A DNA stretch of 64,000 nucleotides, taken from Bdellovibrio sp. qaytius (lineage in GTDB: Bacteria > Bdellovibrionota > Bdellovibrionia > Bdellovibrionales > Bdellovibrionaceae). The stretch lies in the NCBI GenBank assembly GCA_004011035.1, contig CP025734.1, forward strand, positions 1,448,001 to 1,512,000, in the 5' to 3' direction. Position 1 is the first letter of the stretch; each line of letters starts with the position of its first letter. Shown here piece by piece: positions 7,260 to 15,847 of the stretch. Below the pieces are notes generated by a model. It did not search any database. It saw only the letters and a list, made by a program, of their open reading frames with translations, and had not been told where the DNA came from. The position numbers and the translations under genes are program-made.

Positions 7260-9686
7260 ATGAAAATTTCATTACAATGGCTTAACGATTTCGTTGATGT
7301 AACTGAGTTCTATCAAGACACACAAAAATTAGCTGATCATTTAACTCGCGCAGGTCTTGAAGTTGAAGACATTCAAAACAAAGCGAAAGATTTTAACCAC
7401 GTTGTTGTTGGCCAAATCCAAGTTAAAGATAAACATCCAAACTCTGATAAGTTGTCACTTTGCCAAGTCGATATTGGCGGCGGCAAGATCGAGCAAATCG
7501 TGTGTGGGGCACAAAATCACAAGCAAGGTGATAAAGTCATCGTGGCCTTAGTTGGTGCGGTACTTCCTGGAAATTTCGCGATTAAAAAAGCGAAAGTTCG
7601 TGATGTTGAATCAAACGGAATGCTTTGTTCACTTAAAGAATTAGGCTTAGCGACTGAATCTGAAGGTATTGCTATTTTGCCAACAGACGCGCCAGTGGGT
7701 GAGTTGTACGCTAAATTTGGCGGGTACGACGATATCATTTTTGAATTAAAAGTTACGCCGAATCGTGCAGATTGTTTATCTCACTATGGTTTAGCTCGTG
7801 AAATTGGTTGTTTATTAAATAAACCAGTTAAAAATCCTGAAGTGCAAAAGAAGTTTTCTTCTGAAAGCACGAAAAAGAAAGTCAAATTAACTGTCGAAAA
7901 TTCTGAATTATGCCCACGTTACTGTGGTCGTTATATCACGGGTGTAAAAATCGGGGATAGCCCGGCTTGGTTAAAGCGCCGCTTAGAATCTATCGGTATG
8001 AATTCAATCAACAACGTCGTTGATGTCACAAATTATGTGATGCTTGAAATGGGCCAACCGTTACATGCGTTTGATGCTAACTTAATTAACGATCAAACGG
8101 TTGTAGTTCGTAATGCAAAAGCGGGCGAGAAGTTTAAAACATTAAAAGAACAAGAGCTTACTTTAAAAGGTGATGAACTAGTTATTGCAGATAGCAAAGG
8201 CCCTGTGGCTTTAGCTGGTGTAATTGGTGGAATTCATTCTGGCGTTGTCGACAACACAACAAATTTATTCTTAGAGGCCGCAAATTTTAAAGCGATGTCT
8301 GTGCGTAAATCATCACGTCAACACGGAGTTGATACAGATTCATCGTATCGTTTTTCACGTGGTGTTGATCCAAGTCAAACTTTTGAAATTATGGATCGTG
8401 CGGTGAATTTAATTTTACAAGTGGCTGGTGGCGAAGCGTTGGGTGATCACTATGATGTTTATCCGAAACCAGTGACAAAATCTCCGGTAAAAATTGATGT
8501 GCAAACAATTTCAGATCGTTTGGGTTATCTTGCAGATGCTGATTTATTTGAACAATACATGAAAGGTCTTCACTGCAAAGTTGATAAAATTAAAGCTGGT
8601 GAATATAATATCACGCCTCCGTTGTTTCGTTTTGATTTAGAGCGCGATATGGATCTAGTTGAAGAGTACGCTCGCCTAAAAGGTTATGAGCATATCACTG
8701 AAACTTTACCGACATTTGCTTCAGAACCGGCAAAGCATGACGAAAAATACATGACGAATCATAAGATGAGTTTGTTTTTACGTGGCGAAGGTTATGATCA
8801 AGCTTTTAACTATGCTTTTACTTCTGATATCGAAGAAAATAAATGGATCACAGATTCAGTCGTATTCAATAAACTTGGTCTTACGATGGATGCAGAAGCC
8901 GTTAAGCTTCGTAATCCATTAAGTGAAGATTTAAATGTTATGCGTAGATCTTTAGTTTACCCGATGTGGAAGAATATTCGCGAGAATTTTCATGCGGGAA
9001 ATAGCTCGGGCAAACTTTTTGAAATCGGTTCTACGTTTTCAAAAGTGGATGGCACTTATAAAGAAACACGTAAGTTAATCATCGCAGCTTGGGGTGAAGA
9101 TTTTGGGTTATATTCGAAAAATTACCCTTTAGTTTATAAATTGAAATCGACGATTGAAAGTCTTCTTCAAAATTTACAAATTTCAGCTTACACAGTAGCG
9201 CCAAATGGCGATGCTCCGTCGTACCTTCATAAGGGTCAATGGGCTTCGCTTGTTTGTGAAGGTAAAGCTGTGGGTTATATCGGAACCGTTCATCCAGTTA
9301 TTTTAGCAGATGATAAAATTCGCGTTCCTGTAGCGATTGCAGAAATTAATTTAGATTATTTATTAGCTGGCCAACCACGTCCGACAAAATTTAAACCGGT
9401 TTCAGGTTTCCAGCCTGTTGATCGCGATTTTGCTTTTGTTATGGGTTCAGATAAAATGGTGGGCGATCTAACTAAAGAAGTTAAAAAATCAGTGGGTGTA
9501 AATCTTCAAAGTATGACTGTCTTTGACGTCTACGAAGGGGACAAAATGCCCGTTGGTCAGAAATCAGTGGCCTTGCGCGTACGCTTACATAGCCACGATG
9601 TAGCCCTAACAGAGGCTGCAATCACAGAGATTACGCAAAAAGTAGTAGCTGCTGCGCAGAAATCTGTTGGAGCTAACCTAAGATAG
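7260..9686 (+). CDS. pheT: Phenylalanine--tRNA ligase beta subunit
   Basis: This is the 808-aa beta subunit of phenylalanyl-tRNA synthetase. An N-terminal EMAP/tRNA-binding domain (about residues 40-150, with HPNSDKLSLCQVD) comes first. The B3/B4 editing domain that hydrolyses mischarged Tyr-tRNA-Phe (about 210-380) follows, then the B5 domain, the inactive synthetase-like core, and a C-terminal ferredoxin-fold anticodon-binding domain (about 715-808, beginning FQPVDRDFAFV). All domains appear complete. The ATG lies 1 nt after the pheS stop, so translation is coupled. It precedes ihfA by 84 nt, a gap that contains its own promoter-like -10 box. Confidence 0.97.
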   Translation: MKISLQWLNDFVDVTEFYQDTQKLADHLTRAGLEVEDIQNKAKDFNHVVVGQIQVKDKHPNSDKLSLCQVDIGGGKIEQIVCGAQNHKQGDKVIVALVGAVLPGNFAIKKAKVRDVESNGMLCSLKELGLATESEGIAILPTDAPVGELYAKFGGYDDIIFELKVTPNRADCLSHYGLAREIGCLLNKPVKNPEVQKKFSSESTKKKVKLTVENSELCPRYCGRYITGVKIGDSPAWLKRRLESIGMNSINNVVDVTNYVMLEMGQPLHAFDANLINDQTVVVRNAKAGEKFKTLKEQELTLKGDELVIADSKGPVALAGVIGGIHSGVVDNTTNLFLEAANFKAMSVRKSSRQHGVDTDSSYRFSRGVDPSQTFEIMDRAVNLILQVAGGEALGDHYDVYPKPVTKSPVKIDVQTISDRLGYLADADLFEQYMKGLHCKVDKIKAGEYNITPPLFRFDLERDMDLVEEYARLKGYEHITETLPTFASEPAKHDEKYMTNHKMSLFLRGEGYDQAFNYAFTSDIEENKWITDSVVFNKLGLTMDAEAVKLRNPLSEDLNVMRRSLVYPMWKNIRENFHAGNSSGKLFEIGSTFSKVDGTYKETRKLIIAAWGEDFGLYSKNYPLVYKLKSTIESLLQNLQISAYTVAPNGDAPSYLHKGQWASLVCEGKAVGYIGTVHPVILADDKIRVPVAIAEINLDYLLAGQPRPTKFKPVSGFQPVDRDFAFVMGSDKMVGDLTKEVKKSVGVNLQSMTVFDVYEGDKMPVGQKSVALRVRLHSHDVALTEAAITEITQKVVAAAQKSVGANLR

Positions 9687-9694
9687 TACTACGC

Positions 9695-9755
9695 TATAAT
9701 TGGCAGGACGTCCGATAGGGCGGCCCTTTAGAATAAGGTCTGCCGGAGGCAGATC
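9695..9755 (+). promoter_or_regulatory. Leader of ihfA with -10 box and hairpin
   Basis: The pheT-ihfA gap holds a perfect TATAAT at 9695-9700, with no good -35 at 17 nt. An 8-bp palindrome GGACGTCC lies at 9706-9713. A hairpin (GGTCTGCC at 9737-9744, loop GGA, GGCAGATC at 9748-9755, one G-U pair) follows. No T-tract comes after the hairpin, so it is not a terminator. It may shape an ihfA-specific transcript. ihfA uses GGA at 9761-9763, 7 nt before its ATG. Confidence 0.35.
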
Positions 9756-9770
9756 AAAAAGGATTTTACC

Positions 9771-10124
9771 ATGGCAGGACAAAACATCGGAAATTCAACA
9801 GTCACGAAAGCTGACATCGTTGAAAAAGTTTATGAGAAAATTGGTTTTTCTAAAAAAGAAGCCAGTGAACTTGTTGAGTTAGTTTTTAATTCGCTGAAAG
9901 ACACTTTACACGGTGGTGAAAAAGTTAAAATCTCGGGTTTTGGTAACTTTGTTGTGCGCGGTAAAAGCGAACGCAACGGACGCAATCCGCAAACCGGTGA
10001 GCAAATTAAAATTTCTGCTCGTCGAGTTTTAACTTTTAGACCAAGCCAAGTGCTCAAAGCCATGTTGAATGGTGAAGAGTACGAACATCTGATCGGCAAA
10101 GATGACGAGGACGATGATGAATAA
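9771..10124 (+). CDS. ihfA: Integration host factor alpha subunit / HU-family DNA-bending protein
   Basis: This 117-aa HU/IHF-family protein binds and sharply bends DNA as a dimer, supporting nucleoid structure, transcription and recombination. The family body is clear: VTKADIVEKVYEKIGFSKKE, then HGGEKVKISGFGNFVVR, then the DNA-binding arm RNPQTGEQIKISARRVLTF, then FRPSQVLKAMLN. The tail ends in an acidic run (KDDEDDDE) that extends beyond the roughly 100-residue E. coli subunit. The assignment to the alpha subunit rests on its position behind pheT, as in E. coli. Its stop overlaps the start of the MerR-type gene. Confidence 0.93.
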   Translation: MAGQNIGNSTVTKADIVEKVYEKIGFSKKEASELVELVFNSLKDTLHGGEKVKISGFGNFVVRGKSERNGRNPQTGEQIKISARRVLTFRPSQVLKAMLNGEEYEHLIGKDDEDDDE

Positions 10125-10800
10125 TATTGAAAATGAAAATAATCAGGTTTCTTCACCAAGGCCTGAAGATCAAAAAGTTGAGCAAACAGCTTCTCAAGCT
10201 GAAGTGACAACGGCTGATGTGCAAGCGCCAGCAGTTGAAAATGCTCACTACGAAGTTTTTCAAACTGAGTTTGAACTTCAATTAGAAGATAACTTTTTCG
10301 AAGCAAATGAAGAAGTTGCTCCAGCTGATACTGATAAAGCGAAAGAAGCTTTAGAAACACAAAGAAATTTAAAAGCTGATTCTGAAAGCTTTCCAAGTGT
10401 TTTGGTTGATGATCAGCTTATGCAAGAGATCGCATCTATTCCAGATCGCTTTGGTTTTAAAATCGGTGATGTGGCTGATCTTTTAGGAATCAAACAATAC
10501 GTTCTTCGTTATTGGGAACAAGAGTTTGAATTATTAAAACCTAAAAAAGCGACGAACAATCAACGTTTTTACACTAAAAAAGATGTCGAAAATGCGTTTC
10601 TAATCCGTAAGCTTTTATACCGCGATAAGTTCTCAATTGAGGGGGCTCGTCAGGCCTTAAAAGACGTTAAATTCGTGGTTAAGAAAGAAAAGGATAAAGA
10701 GAAGGATTTTTCTTCTGTTATCCAAAGGATGGATTTTGTACAGGATCAGATCAAGAATTTCGTCTCTGAGATCAGAAAAACTAAGAGTTTTTTCAACTAA
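10117..10800 (+). CDS. MerR-family transcriptional regulator
   Basis: This 227-aa DNA-binding protein has a MerR-type winged helix in its second half. The helix-turn-helix FKIGDVADLLGIKQYVLRYWEQEF and the wing NNQRFYTKKDVENAFLI lie at roughly residues 107-165, split here into two segments. A 100-residue acidic, Glu/Gln-rich N-terminus and a short coiled C-terminus flank it. Three in-frame ATGs lie at 10102, 10114 and 10117. I choose 10117 because GAGG at 10107-10110 is 6 nt upstream. The start overlaps the ihfA stop by 8 nt. MerR-like genes commonly follow ihfA in delta-type proteobacteria. No metal-binding cysteines are visible, so the effector is unknown. Confidence 0.85.
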   Translation: MNNIENENNQVSSPRPEDQKVEQTASQAEVTTADVQAPAVENAHYEVFQTEFELQLEDNFFEANEEVAPADTDKAKEALETQRNLKADSESFPSVLVDDQLMQEIASIPDRFGFKIGDVADLLGIKQYVLRYWEQEFELLKPKKATNNQRFYTKKDVENAFLIRKLLYRDKFSIEGARQALKDVKFVVKKEKDKEKDFSSVIQRMDFVQDQIKNFVSEIRKTKSFFN

Positions 10801-10848
10801 TCAGTCTTTCCTTGTTATTTAGGGCATGAGGGCTTATCACAGTCCTCT

Positions 10849-12243
10849 ATGCAAAAACCTCAAGATTCAAAAGCTCCGGTAGCTACAGCGCCCTCTGCAA
10901 CAGTAGCCACTTCAACTAAACTATTTTCTGATTTAAATCTAATTGAGCCGCTTCAACGCGCGCTTCGTGACCTTAACTACGAAAGACCTACTCCAATCCA
11001 AGAACAATCGATCCCTATTCTTTTAGCTAAAAAAGATCTACTTGGTTGTGCTCAAACGGGAACTGGTAAAACTGCAGCGTTCGCATTGCCATTATTACAA
11101 AACTTAGCAAAATCTAAAGAGGCCGCTGGCCGCAGACAAGCTTTGGTTTTAGTGTTAGCTCCAACGCGTGAATTAGCTCTTCAAATTCACCAAAGTTTTG
11201 AAGACTACGGCAGATACTTAGAAATCAAAACGGCTGTGATCTTTGGTGGTGTTGGACAAGGCCCTCAAGTTAAAGCCTTATTTAACGGTGTTGATGTGCT
11301 TGTGGCGACTCCGGGTCGTTTATTCGATCTATTACAGCAAAAGCATGTGTACTTAGATAAAGTTCAAACATTCGTGTTAGATGAAGCGGATCGTATGATG
11401 GATATGGGTTTTATTACTGATATTCAAAAAATTCTTAAAATTTTACCTAAAGAACGTCACAATTTATTTTTCTCGGCAACAATGCCACCTGATATCGCTA
11501 AGCTTGCTAATAACATCTTAGTAAATCCACAACGCGTTGAAATCACGCCAGCTGCAACAACGGCTGAAAAAATTGAACAGTGGTTAATGTACGTTGATAA
11601 AGCGGCGAAAAAAGATTTATTAAGACATTTATTAGAAGATAAAGCTTTGAAGCGCGTTATCGTTTTCACGCGCACTAAACATGGCGCGAACAAAGTCGCT
11701 GAAGTTTTATTAAAAAACAAAATCACTTCTGCAGCAATACATGGAAATAAATCTCAAGGCGCTCGTGTTAGAGCTTTAGAAGATTTCAGATCTGGTCATT
11801 GCCGTGTACTTATCGCAACTGATATCGCAGCTCGCGGTATTGACGTTGATGATATCACTCACGTTATTAACTTTGAAATTCCAAATGTAGCAGAAAATTA
11901 CGTTCACCGTATCGGTCGTACAGCTCGTGCGGGTCGTGAAGGTATCGCGATTTCATTCTGTGATGCTGAAGAAAAATCATTTATCCGTGATATCGAAAAA
12001 GCCACGGGTAAAGCGATTCCAGTTGTGACTCAACAACCTTACCATTCTAAAGCTGTAGAGCTTGCGCAATTGATGTCTCCGGGTAAAGCGAAAGCTAAAA
12101 TCGAAGGCGGAAACCGCGGTGGAAATCGTAATCGTCGTGGTGGCGGAGGCGGTCAACGTCGTTCAGGTTCTGGCGGTGGTGGCGGTAACGGTGGTTCACG
12201 CAGCGGTTTTCGTGGCAATTCGGGTAGCCCAAATAGGGCTTAA
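10849..12243 (+). CDS. DEAD-box ATP-dependent RNA helicase, RhlE-like
   Basis: This 464-aa cytoplasmic RNA helicase is likely involved in ribosome assembly or RNA turnover. All core motifs are visible: the Q-motif region RPTPIQEQSIP, Walker A AQTGTGKT, PTRELALQ, TPGR, DEAD, SAT, then domain 2 with VFTRTKHGA, ARGIDVDD and HRIGRTARAGR. The C-terminal 45 residues form a low-complexity Gly/Arg/Asn tail (GGNRGGNRNRRGGGGG and similar) that would bind RNA non-specifically. The family is certain. The RhlE label is based on the overall pattern. No obvious ribosome-binding site precedes the ATG at 10849. Confidence 0.93.
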   Translation: MQKPQDSKAPVATAPSATVATSTKLFSDLNLIEPLQRALRDLNYERPTPIQEQSIPILLAKKDLLGCAQTGTGKTAAFALPLLQNLAKSKEAAGRRQALVLVLAPTRELALQIHQSFEDYGRYLEIKTAVIFGGVGQGPQVKALFNGVDVLVATPGRLFDLLQQKHVYLDKVQTFVLDEADRMMDMGFITDIQKILKILPKERHNLFFSATMPPDIAKLANNILVNPQRVEITPAATTAEKIEQWLMYVDKAAKKDLLRHLLEDKALKRVIVFTRTKHGANKVAEVLLKNKITSAAIHGNKSQGARVRALEDFRSGHCRVLIATDIAARGIDVDDITHVINFEIPNVAENYVHRIGRTARAGREGIAISFCDAEEKSFIRDIEKATGKAIPVVTQQPYHSKAVELAQLMSPGKAKAKIEGGNRGGNRNRRGGGGGQRRSGSGGGGGNGGSRSGFRGNSGSPNRA

Positions 12244-12289
12244 TAGACACCCCCCGGGAAATTTTCATTAATAGAGTAAATCTACTATT

Positions 12290-12324
12290 CATAAACAAAA
12301 TCTCAAGCTACGATTTTGTTTATG
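12290..12324 (+). promoter_or_regulatory. Perfect 13-bp inverted repeat covering the start codon at 12322
   Basis: CATAAACAAAATC at 12290-12302 and GATTTTGTTTATG at 12312-12324 are exact reverse complements with a 9-nt loop. The 3' arm contains the ATG of the next gene, and the region where a ribosome-binding site would lie is inside the stem. The stem is AT-rich and lacks a T-tract, so it is a poor intrinsic terminator. A translation-blocking hairpin or a dimeric-regulator site fits better. Confidence 0.6.
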
Positions 12325-13350
12325 AAGACATTTATTACCATTTTATTTGCAACGTTATTCGTACAAACGACTTATGCGCGCAACTGGGATAGAATAGAAA
12401 TTCCAGGCGCTGTGTGTGGAGACGGGCTTCCGTATTCGGTTTTTGTAAATACTAAAGCCAATTCAAAAAATCTCTTAGTCGAATTCATGGGTGGCGGCGC
12501 TTGCTGGAATTTTGAAACTTGTTACGGTGTTAATTTAGACGGCGTTCAATTCAGAACTTGGATGCATCCGTTACCAGAAATTCCTTTTTACAGTTATATG
12601 ACAAGCGACATGTGGTTGTGGTCAGATCATCCTTTCAACAAAGACTCAGCCCTTTATCTACCTTATTGCACTGGTGATGTATTTTCGGCAGATCACACAG
12701 CAGAATACAGCGGAGTTAAGGCGCATCATCAGGGTTATCGCAATATTTTATTAACTTTTGCTTATTTAAATCAAAAAAATATTCTTAATTTTAGCAGGGT
12801 TGAACGCTTAACAGTATGGGGCGCATCAGCTGGTGCTATTGGTGCTTTTGTTCATTTAAAAAATATTGAACCGTATTTTCCACGAGCTAGTAAAATTGCG
12901 ATTATCGATAGTGCTGGACTTCATTTTGGTCCTACTTTTTGGCATAAGTTTACATCTGAGTTGTTCAATGATTTCTCTGAAGCTTTTGCAAAAACGGGTA
13001 TGCAATTAGATTACAACGATGGTTTTATTGCTAAACGCATGGGGCCTGTTTTAGCCGGTTTAAAACAATGGACCATCGGCATAATGCAATCAACTCGTGA
13101 TCCGGTGATGTCGACTTCGTTCGGAGAAATTTCGCCTGAAGAACACCGTAAATTAGTTTTATCTGATGAAGGTATTGCGGCAGTAGCGCGCCCTTATGCA
13201 AATACGAGTGTTTGGATTGCTGATATCGATATTCACACATTTCTACTTTTAGAGACGACGTCGCGACAAGAAGACATGCAGAATCAATCAGCGATCAACT
13301 TCGTTGATTATATCGTCGATAAATCAGCTCTTACAAACCGCCAACATTAA
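12322..13350 (+). CDS. Secreted pectinacetylesterase/Notum-like alpha/beta hydrolase
   Basis: This is an exported esterase-type protein of 342 aa. A signal peptide (MKTFITILFATLFVQTTYA) is followed by a mature domain with the family hallmarks: VEFMGGGACWNFETC (oxyanion-hole and disulfide region), DHPFNKDS, LPYCTGDVF, and the nucleophile elbow VWGASAGAIG with Ser169. The pectinacetylesterase/Notum family removes acyl groups from glycans or proteins. The substrate here is unknown. The open frame reaches back to a TTG at 12316, but the ATG at 12322 begins a proper signal peptide. That ATG lies within the 3' arm of a perfect hairpin. The 3' end overlaps the convergent gene by 20 nt. Confidence 0.82.
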   Translation: MKTFITILFATLFVQTTYARNWDRIEIPGAVCGDGLPYSVFVNTKANSKNLLVEFMGGGACWNFETCYGVNLDGVQFRTWMHPLPEIPFYSYMTSDMWLWSDHPFNKDSALYLPYCTGDVFSADHTAEYSGVKAHHQGYRNILLTFAYLNQKNILNFSRVERLTVWGASAGAIGAFVHLKNIEPYFPRASKIAIIDSAGLHFGPTFWHKFTSELFNDFSEAFAKTGMQLDYNDGFIAKRMGPVLAGLKQWTIGIMQSTRDPVMSTSFGEISPEEHRKLVLSDEGIAAVARPYANTSVWIADIDIHTFLLLETTSRQEDMQNQSAINFVDYIVDKSALTNRQH

Positions 13351-14611
13351 CTAGGAAAGATTGTTTTCCGAGTACGCTTTCCATTTTTTTAAGAATGGTC
13401 ATCCATTGAAAGTTACGGTTATCTGAACCGATTAAGTAGTTCATAAATTCTTTTAAAACCAGCGGTGAGGTGTGAAAGTACGACGATAAACCGTTGGTTA
13501 CGACATCGATGTTGGTTTTTGTTTTATAAGCGTTAAAATGATCTAAGTAATAAGAATAGCTTGAGCACGAATCAAAGTAAAAGATCTGTTTTTTAAGCGG
13601 AAATTCGAATTTGCCGGCTTTGCTTTCGAGTTCAGGAATATTTAAATTGCCGCCAAGACCTGAGTGGCCTTCATAGATAATAACATCAGCTTTAGCAACG
13701 GCCTGTTTGAAAAATTCAGCAAAAACTTTAGATTTTGATTCGATACTCGTTTCGACGAGTAAGCTTTTGACTTCGATATGAATTGTTTCGCCGGTAGAAA
13801 GCGTTACTGTTTTTTTATAAAGGTTCAATGGGTACGGAGAGCTTTTTTTAAGTCTTTCAGCTGTGAAACCATTTTCTATTAGATAATTATGCGCGGTTTT
13901 GTAATTTAGACGGCCATCATCTTGTTCATCTTTAGGGTCTGCAGAAAAACCATGGATAAGATAGATTGAAAACAAATCGCCATTGCCATTATCACCACGC
14001 AATAGCGGTAATTCAGCAGAACGTTGAATATTGCGGGTTTTTGCTTTTTTAACTTGGATCACAACGTTTTGTGCGAGAGGCGCTTGTGACAAGCTTTCAC
14101 AGCCTTCGCGATACGGGTCATAAAAATACCAGTTATCGCCGAAAGTATTATAGTGCGAATCAGTGCATTTTTTGCGGTAAACTTTAAAAGGATTCGTTGG
14201 AAGTGGAACATTAAAATAGCCTTTAGCTAGTACTTTTGCTGCGGCCTTATTTTGAAGAATCATTTGTCCCGAATTTTTATACTGAATGCGCACCATTTGT
14301 TTTTTGTTCTTTTCAAAAACTTCTTCAGATAAAATTAAAACCTCAGATTGCGACTTAGGGCCGCCAATGCCATGGATTTCATCGGGGTTAATACCCATGC
14401 CTTTAACCACTGTCGGCGAAGTAAAAATACCAAACATGTGTTGTGCTTGAAATCTTGCGGCATCAATAGAATCAGTAAATGATTCATCGAGCGGGGCTTC
14501 AACCATAGCTTCATAGGTAAAATCCACTTCAGTCGCATTGGGTGATAGAATTTGCGCTGTCGCTTGAAAAGAGAAAAAGACAGCGACAGTGAAGAGGATT
14601 AAGTTTTTCAT
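13331..14611 (-). CDS. Secreted protein with a clan CD (gingipain/caspase-like) His/Cys dyad
   Basis: I do not recognise this 426-aa protein as a named family. It has a signal peptide (MKNLILFTVAVFFSFQATAQ), so it is exported. A beta-rich middle contains IYLIHGFSADP. The last third has two segments shaped like the catalytic motifs of clan CD cysteine peptidases: VIIYEGHSGLGG with His316 and IFYFDSCSS with Cys349. Each follows a hydrophobic strand. The 33-residue spacing equals that of the gingipain R pair (His211/Cys244). A peptidase role is inferred from the motifs, not shown. It lies 1 nt downstream of a lipoprotein gene on the same strand and overlaps the convergent esterase gene at its 3' end. 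Confidence 0.6.
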   Translation of the reverse strand: MKNLILFTVAVFFSFQATAQILSPNATEVDFTYEAMVEAPLDESFTDSIDAARFQAQHMFGIFTSPTVVKGMGINPDEIHGIGGPKSQSEVLILSEEVFEKNKKQMVRIQYKNSGQMILQNKAAAKVLAKGYFNVPLPTNPFKVYRKKCTDSHYNTFGDNWYFYDPYREGCESLSQAPLAQNVVIQVKKAKTRNIQRSAELPLLRGDNGNGDLFSIYLIHGFSADPKDEQDDGRLNYKTAHNYLIENGFTAERLKKSSPYPLNLYKKTVTLSTGETIHIEVKSLLVETSIESKSKVFAEFFKQAVAKADVIIYEGHSGLGGNLNIPELESKAGKFEFPLKKQIFYFDSCSSYSYYLDHFNAYKTKTNIDVVTNGLSSYFHTSPLVLKEFMNYLIGSDNRNFQWMTILKKMESVLGKQSFLVNVGGL

Positions 14612-14612
14612 G

Positions 14613-15428
14613 TTATTTTGTGGCTTCTGCTTTATCTACATAATTGCCGCCGATAGATTCTAATACTAAAGAACCATCGCCATAGATTTCATTGGCAACA
14701 TATAATACCATTCTAGATGAAGGCATAATTAACACATTAGAATCTTCGCCAATTGTTTGAATTTGGCTTTTTCCTTCAAGCACTAAACTTTTTGCGTAAA
14801 CGATCATAACGCCATTGTGTTTATTTTGTATGATTGACGCATCTCTAAGCATGACATCACTTGCGATAATACTTAAAAAGATGCCATTTACTTTGATTTC
14901 ACCACAGATAAAAATGCGGCTGGCTTTCAAGTTCTTAATATCATTTAAATCAATCGTATTTGTCGCGTCAGTAAGACCTGCGATTTCTGATTCAGCCAAT
15001 TCACAACCAATATTGATGAAGGTTCTATTTGCTTCTAAGTCAGTTACTATTTTTTTGTTTTTTTCGATACTTTCTTGATTAAAAGTATTTAATTGAACAA
15101 TATCTTTTGAAACTTCGGGAGTGCTTGAGGCATCCTTATTTAGACCTGTTTTAAGTGAAACAGAGATGCGTGAATCAATTTTATCAGTATCTGTAACTAT
15201 AACTCCATTTAATAAAATATTTCCAGGTTGGCCGCCATCAGTTGAATTAAGAAAACTAAGATTTGCAAGTGACTTATCAATGTCATCCATTTGTTTTTTA
15301 AAATCAGTGTCAATTTGAGCTAACTTTGCATCTAAGTCTTTATTGGGATCTTTAGGTGCCTTTACGCAGCCAAAAGAAATGAACATTGTCGTCGCTAATA
15401 AGGATAATAATAGAGTAGATTTTTTCAT
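14613..15428 (-). CDS. Hypothetical lipoprotein
   Basis: This 271-aa envelope lipoprotein has no recognised domain. The signal sequence ends in MFISFGC, an imperfect but plausible lipobox with Cys21 as the acylated residue. A charged coiled-coil-like stretch (KDLDAKLAQIDTDFKKQMDD) follows, then a beta-rich domain with repeated ILLNGVIV, IFICGEIKV and MLRDASIIQ strands that suggests a beta-helix or autotransporter-like fold. It is co-oriented with and 1 nt from the secreted His/Cys protein, so they probably act together. A TATAAT on this strand ends 6 nt before the ATG. No Shine-Dalgarno sequence is present. Confidence 0.65.
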   Translation of the reverse strand: MKKSTLLLSLLATTMFISFGCVKAPKDPNKDLDAKLAQIDTDFKKQMDDIDKSLANLSFLNSTDGGQPGNILLNGVIVTDTDKIDSRISVSLKTGLNKDASSTPEVSKDIVQLNTFNQESIEKNKKIVTDLEANRTFINIGCELAESEIAGLTDATNTIDLNDIKNLKASRIFICGEIKVNGIFLSIIASDVMLRDASIIQNKHNGVMIVYAKSLVLEGKSQIQTIGEDSNVLIMPSSRMVLYVANEIYGDGSLVLESIGGNYVDKAEATK

Positions 15429-15434
15429 AAGCGG

Positions 15435-15465
15435 ATTATAGCAAATCGGGCTATGAAAAACTCAA
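15435..15465 (-). promoter_or_regulatory. Promoter-like boxes ahead of the lipoprotein gene at 15428
   Basis: On the minus strand, TTGAGT (15465-15460) and a perfect TATAAT (15440-15435) are 19 nt apart. The -10 box ends 6 nt before the ATG at 15428, which predicts a leaderless or nearly leaderless transcript. The long spacer and weak -35 lower confidence. Confidence 0.4.
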
Positions 15466-15517
15466 TATAGATAAAATTATGTCAAACCTGCAAGGTCGTC
15501 AAAAAGTTAGACAGTGA

Positions 15518-15847
15518 TTATTGGGTTTTACTTTCAAGGCGCGCAATGCGGGCTTCAAGATCTTTAATTTTATCAAGCAGCGCCTGTTGGTATTTGATCT
15601 CGGCTTGATCGGTCGCAGCTATGTCGCTTGTTTGAACGGCGGCCTGTGATAACTTTGCCAGTTGATTTTCTTGTATTTTTTTAAGTTGCTGAAATTGGGT
15701 CTGCATATTCTGAAGACCTTTTTTCATGTTTTCAATTTTAGGTGGAAACTCGCCTGTAATTAGACAGTAACTGATCACGAACATGATCGCTGCAAATAAA
15801 ATCGTACTTATTAGTTTTTTTAGAATTTCTGAAATGAAGTTTCTCAT
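15518..15847 (-). CDS. Small membrane-anchored coiled-coil protein
   Basis: This 109-aa protein of unknown function has one membrane helix near the N-terminus (about residues 11-33, LISTILFAAIMFVISYCLI). A soluble coiled-coil follows, rich in Gln, Lys and Leu heptads (KGLQNMQTQFQQLKKIQ, and LLDKIKDLEARIARLE at the end). Its ATG overlaps the stop of the O-antigen ligase-like gene by 4 nt, so the two are translationally coupled. It could be an accessory subunit of that glycan-transfer protein, but this is only contextual. Confidence 0.65.
   Translation of the reverse strand: MRNFISEILKKLISTILFAAIMFVISYCLITGEFPPKIENMKKGLQNMQTQFQQLKKIQENQLAKLSQAAVQTSDIAATDQAEIKYQQALLDKIKDLEARIARLESKTQ

Noticed and set aside
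9751-9770. IHF-binding site (autoregulation) ahead of ihfA, suggested by GATCAA
   Set aside because: The downstream TTR does not fall at the required 4-nt spacing, so it does not match the consensus.
9700-9882. 60-codon open frame starting at TTG 9700, sharing the 9-nt string TGGCAGGAC with the ihfA start
   Set aside because: It overlaps ihfA in another frame and has no conserved content. The 9-nt repeat is short enough to be chance.
9830-10396. Long minus-strand open frame (188 codons) opposite ihfA and the MerR-type gene
   Set aside because: It is antisense to two well-supported genes, and its composition (Leu/Gln/Ser runs) mirrors their codon pattern. No ribosome-binding site or domain is seen.
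12095-12298. Minus-strand open frame opposite the Gly/Arg-rich helicase tail
   Set aside because: It is a by-product of the low-complexity GGN/CGN codons on the plus strand.
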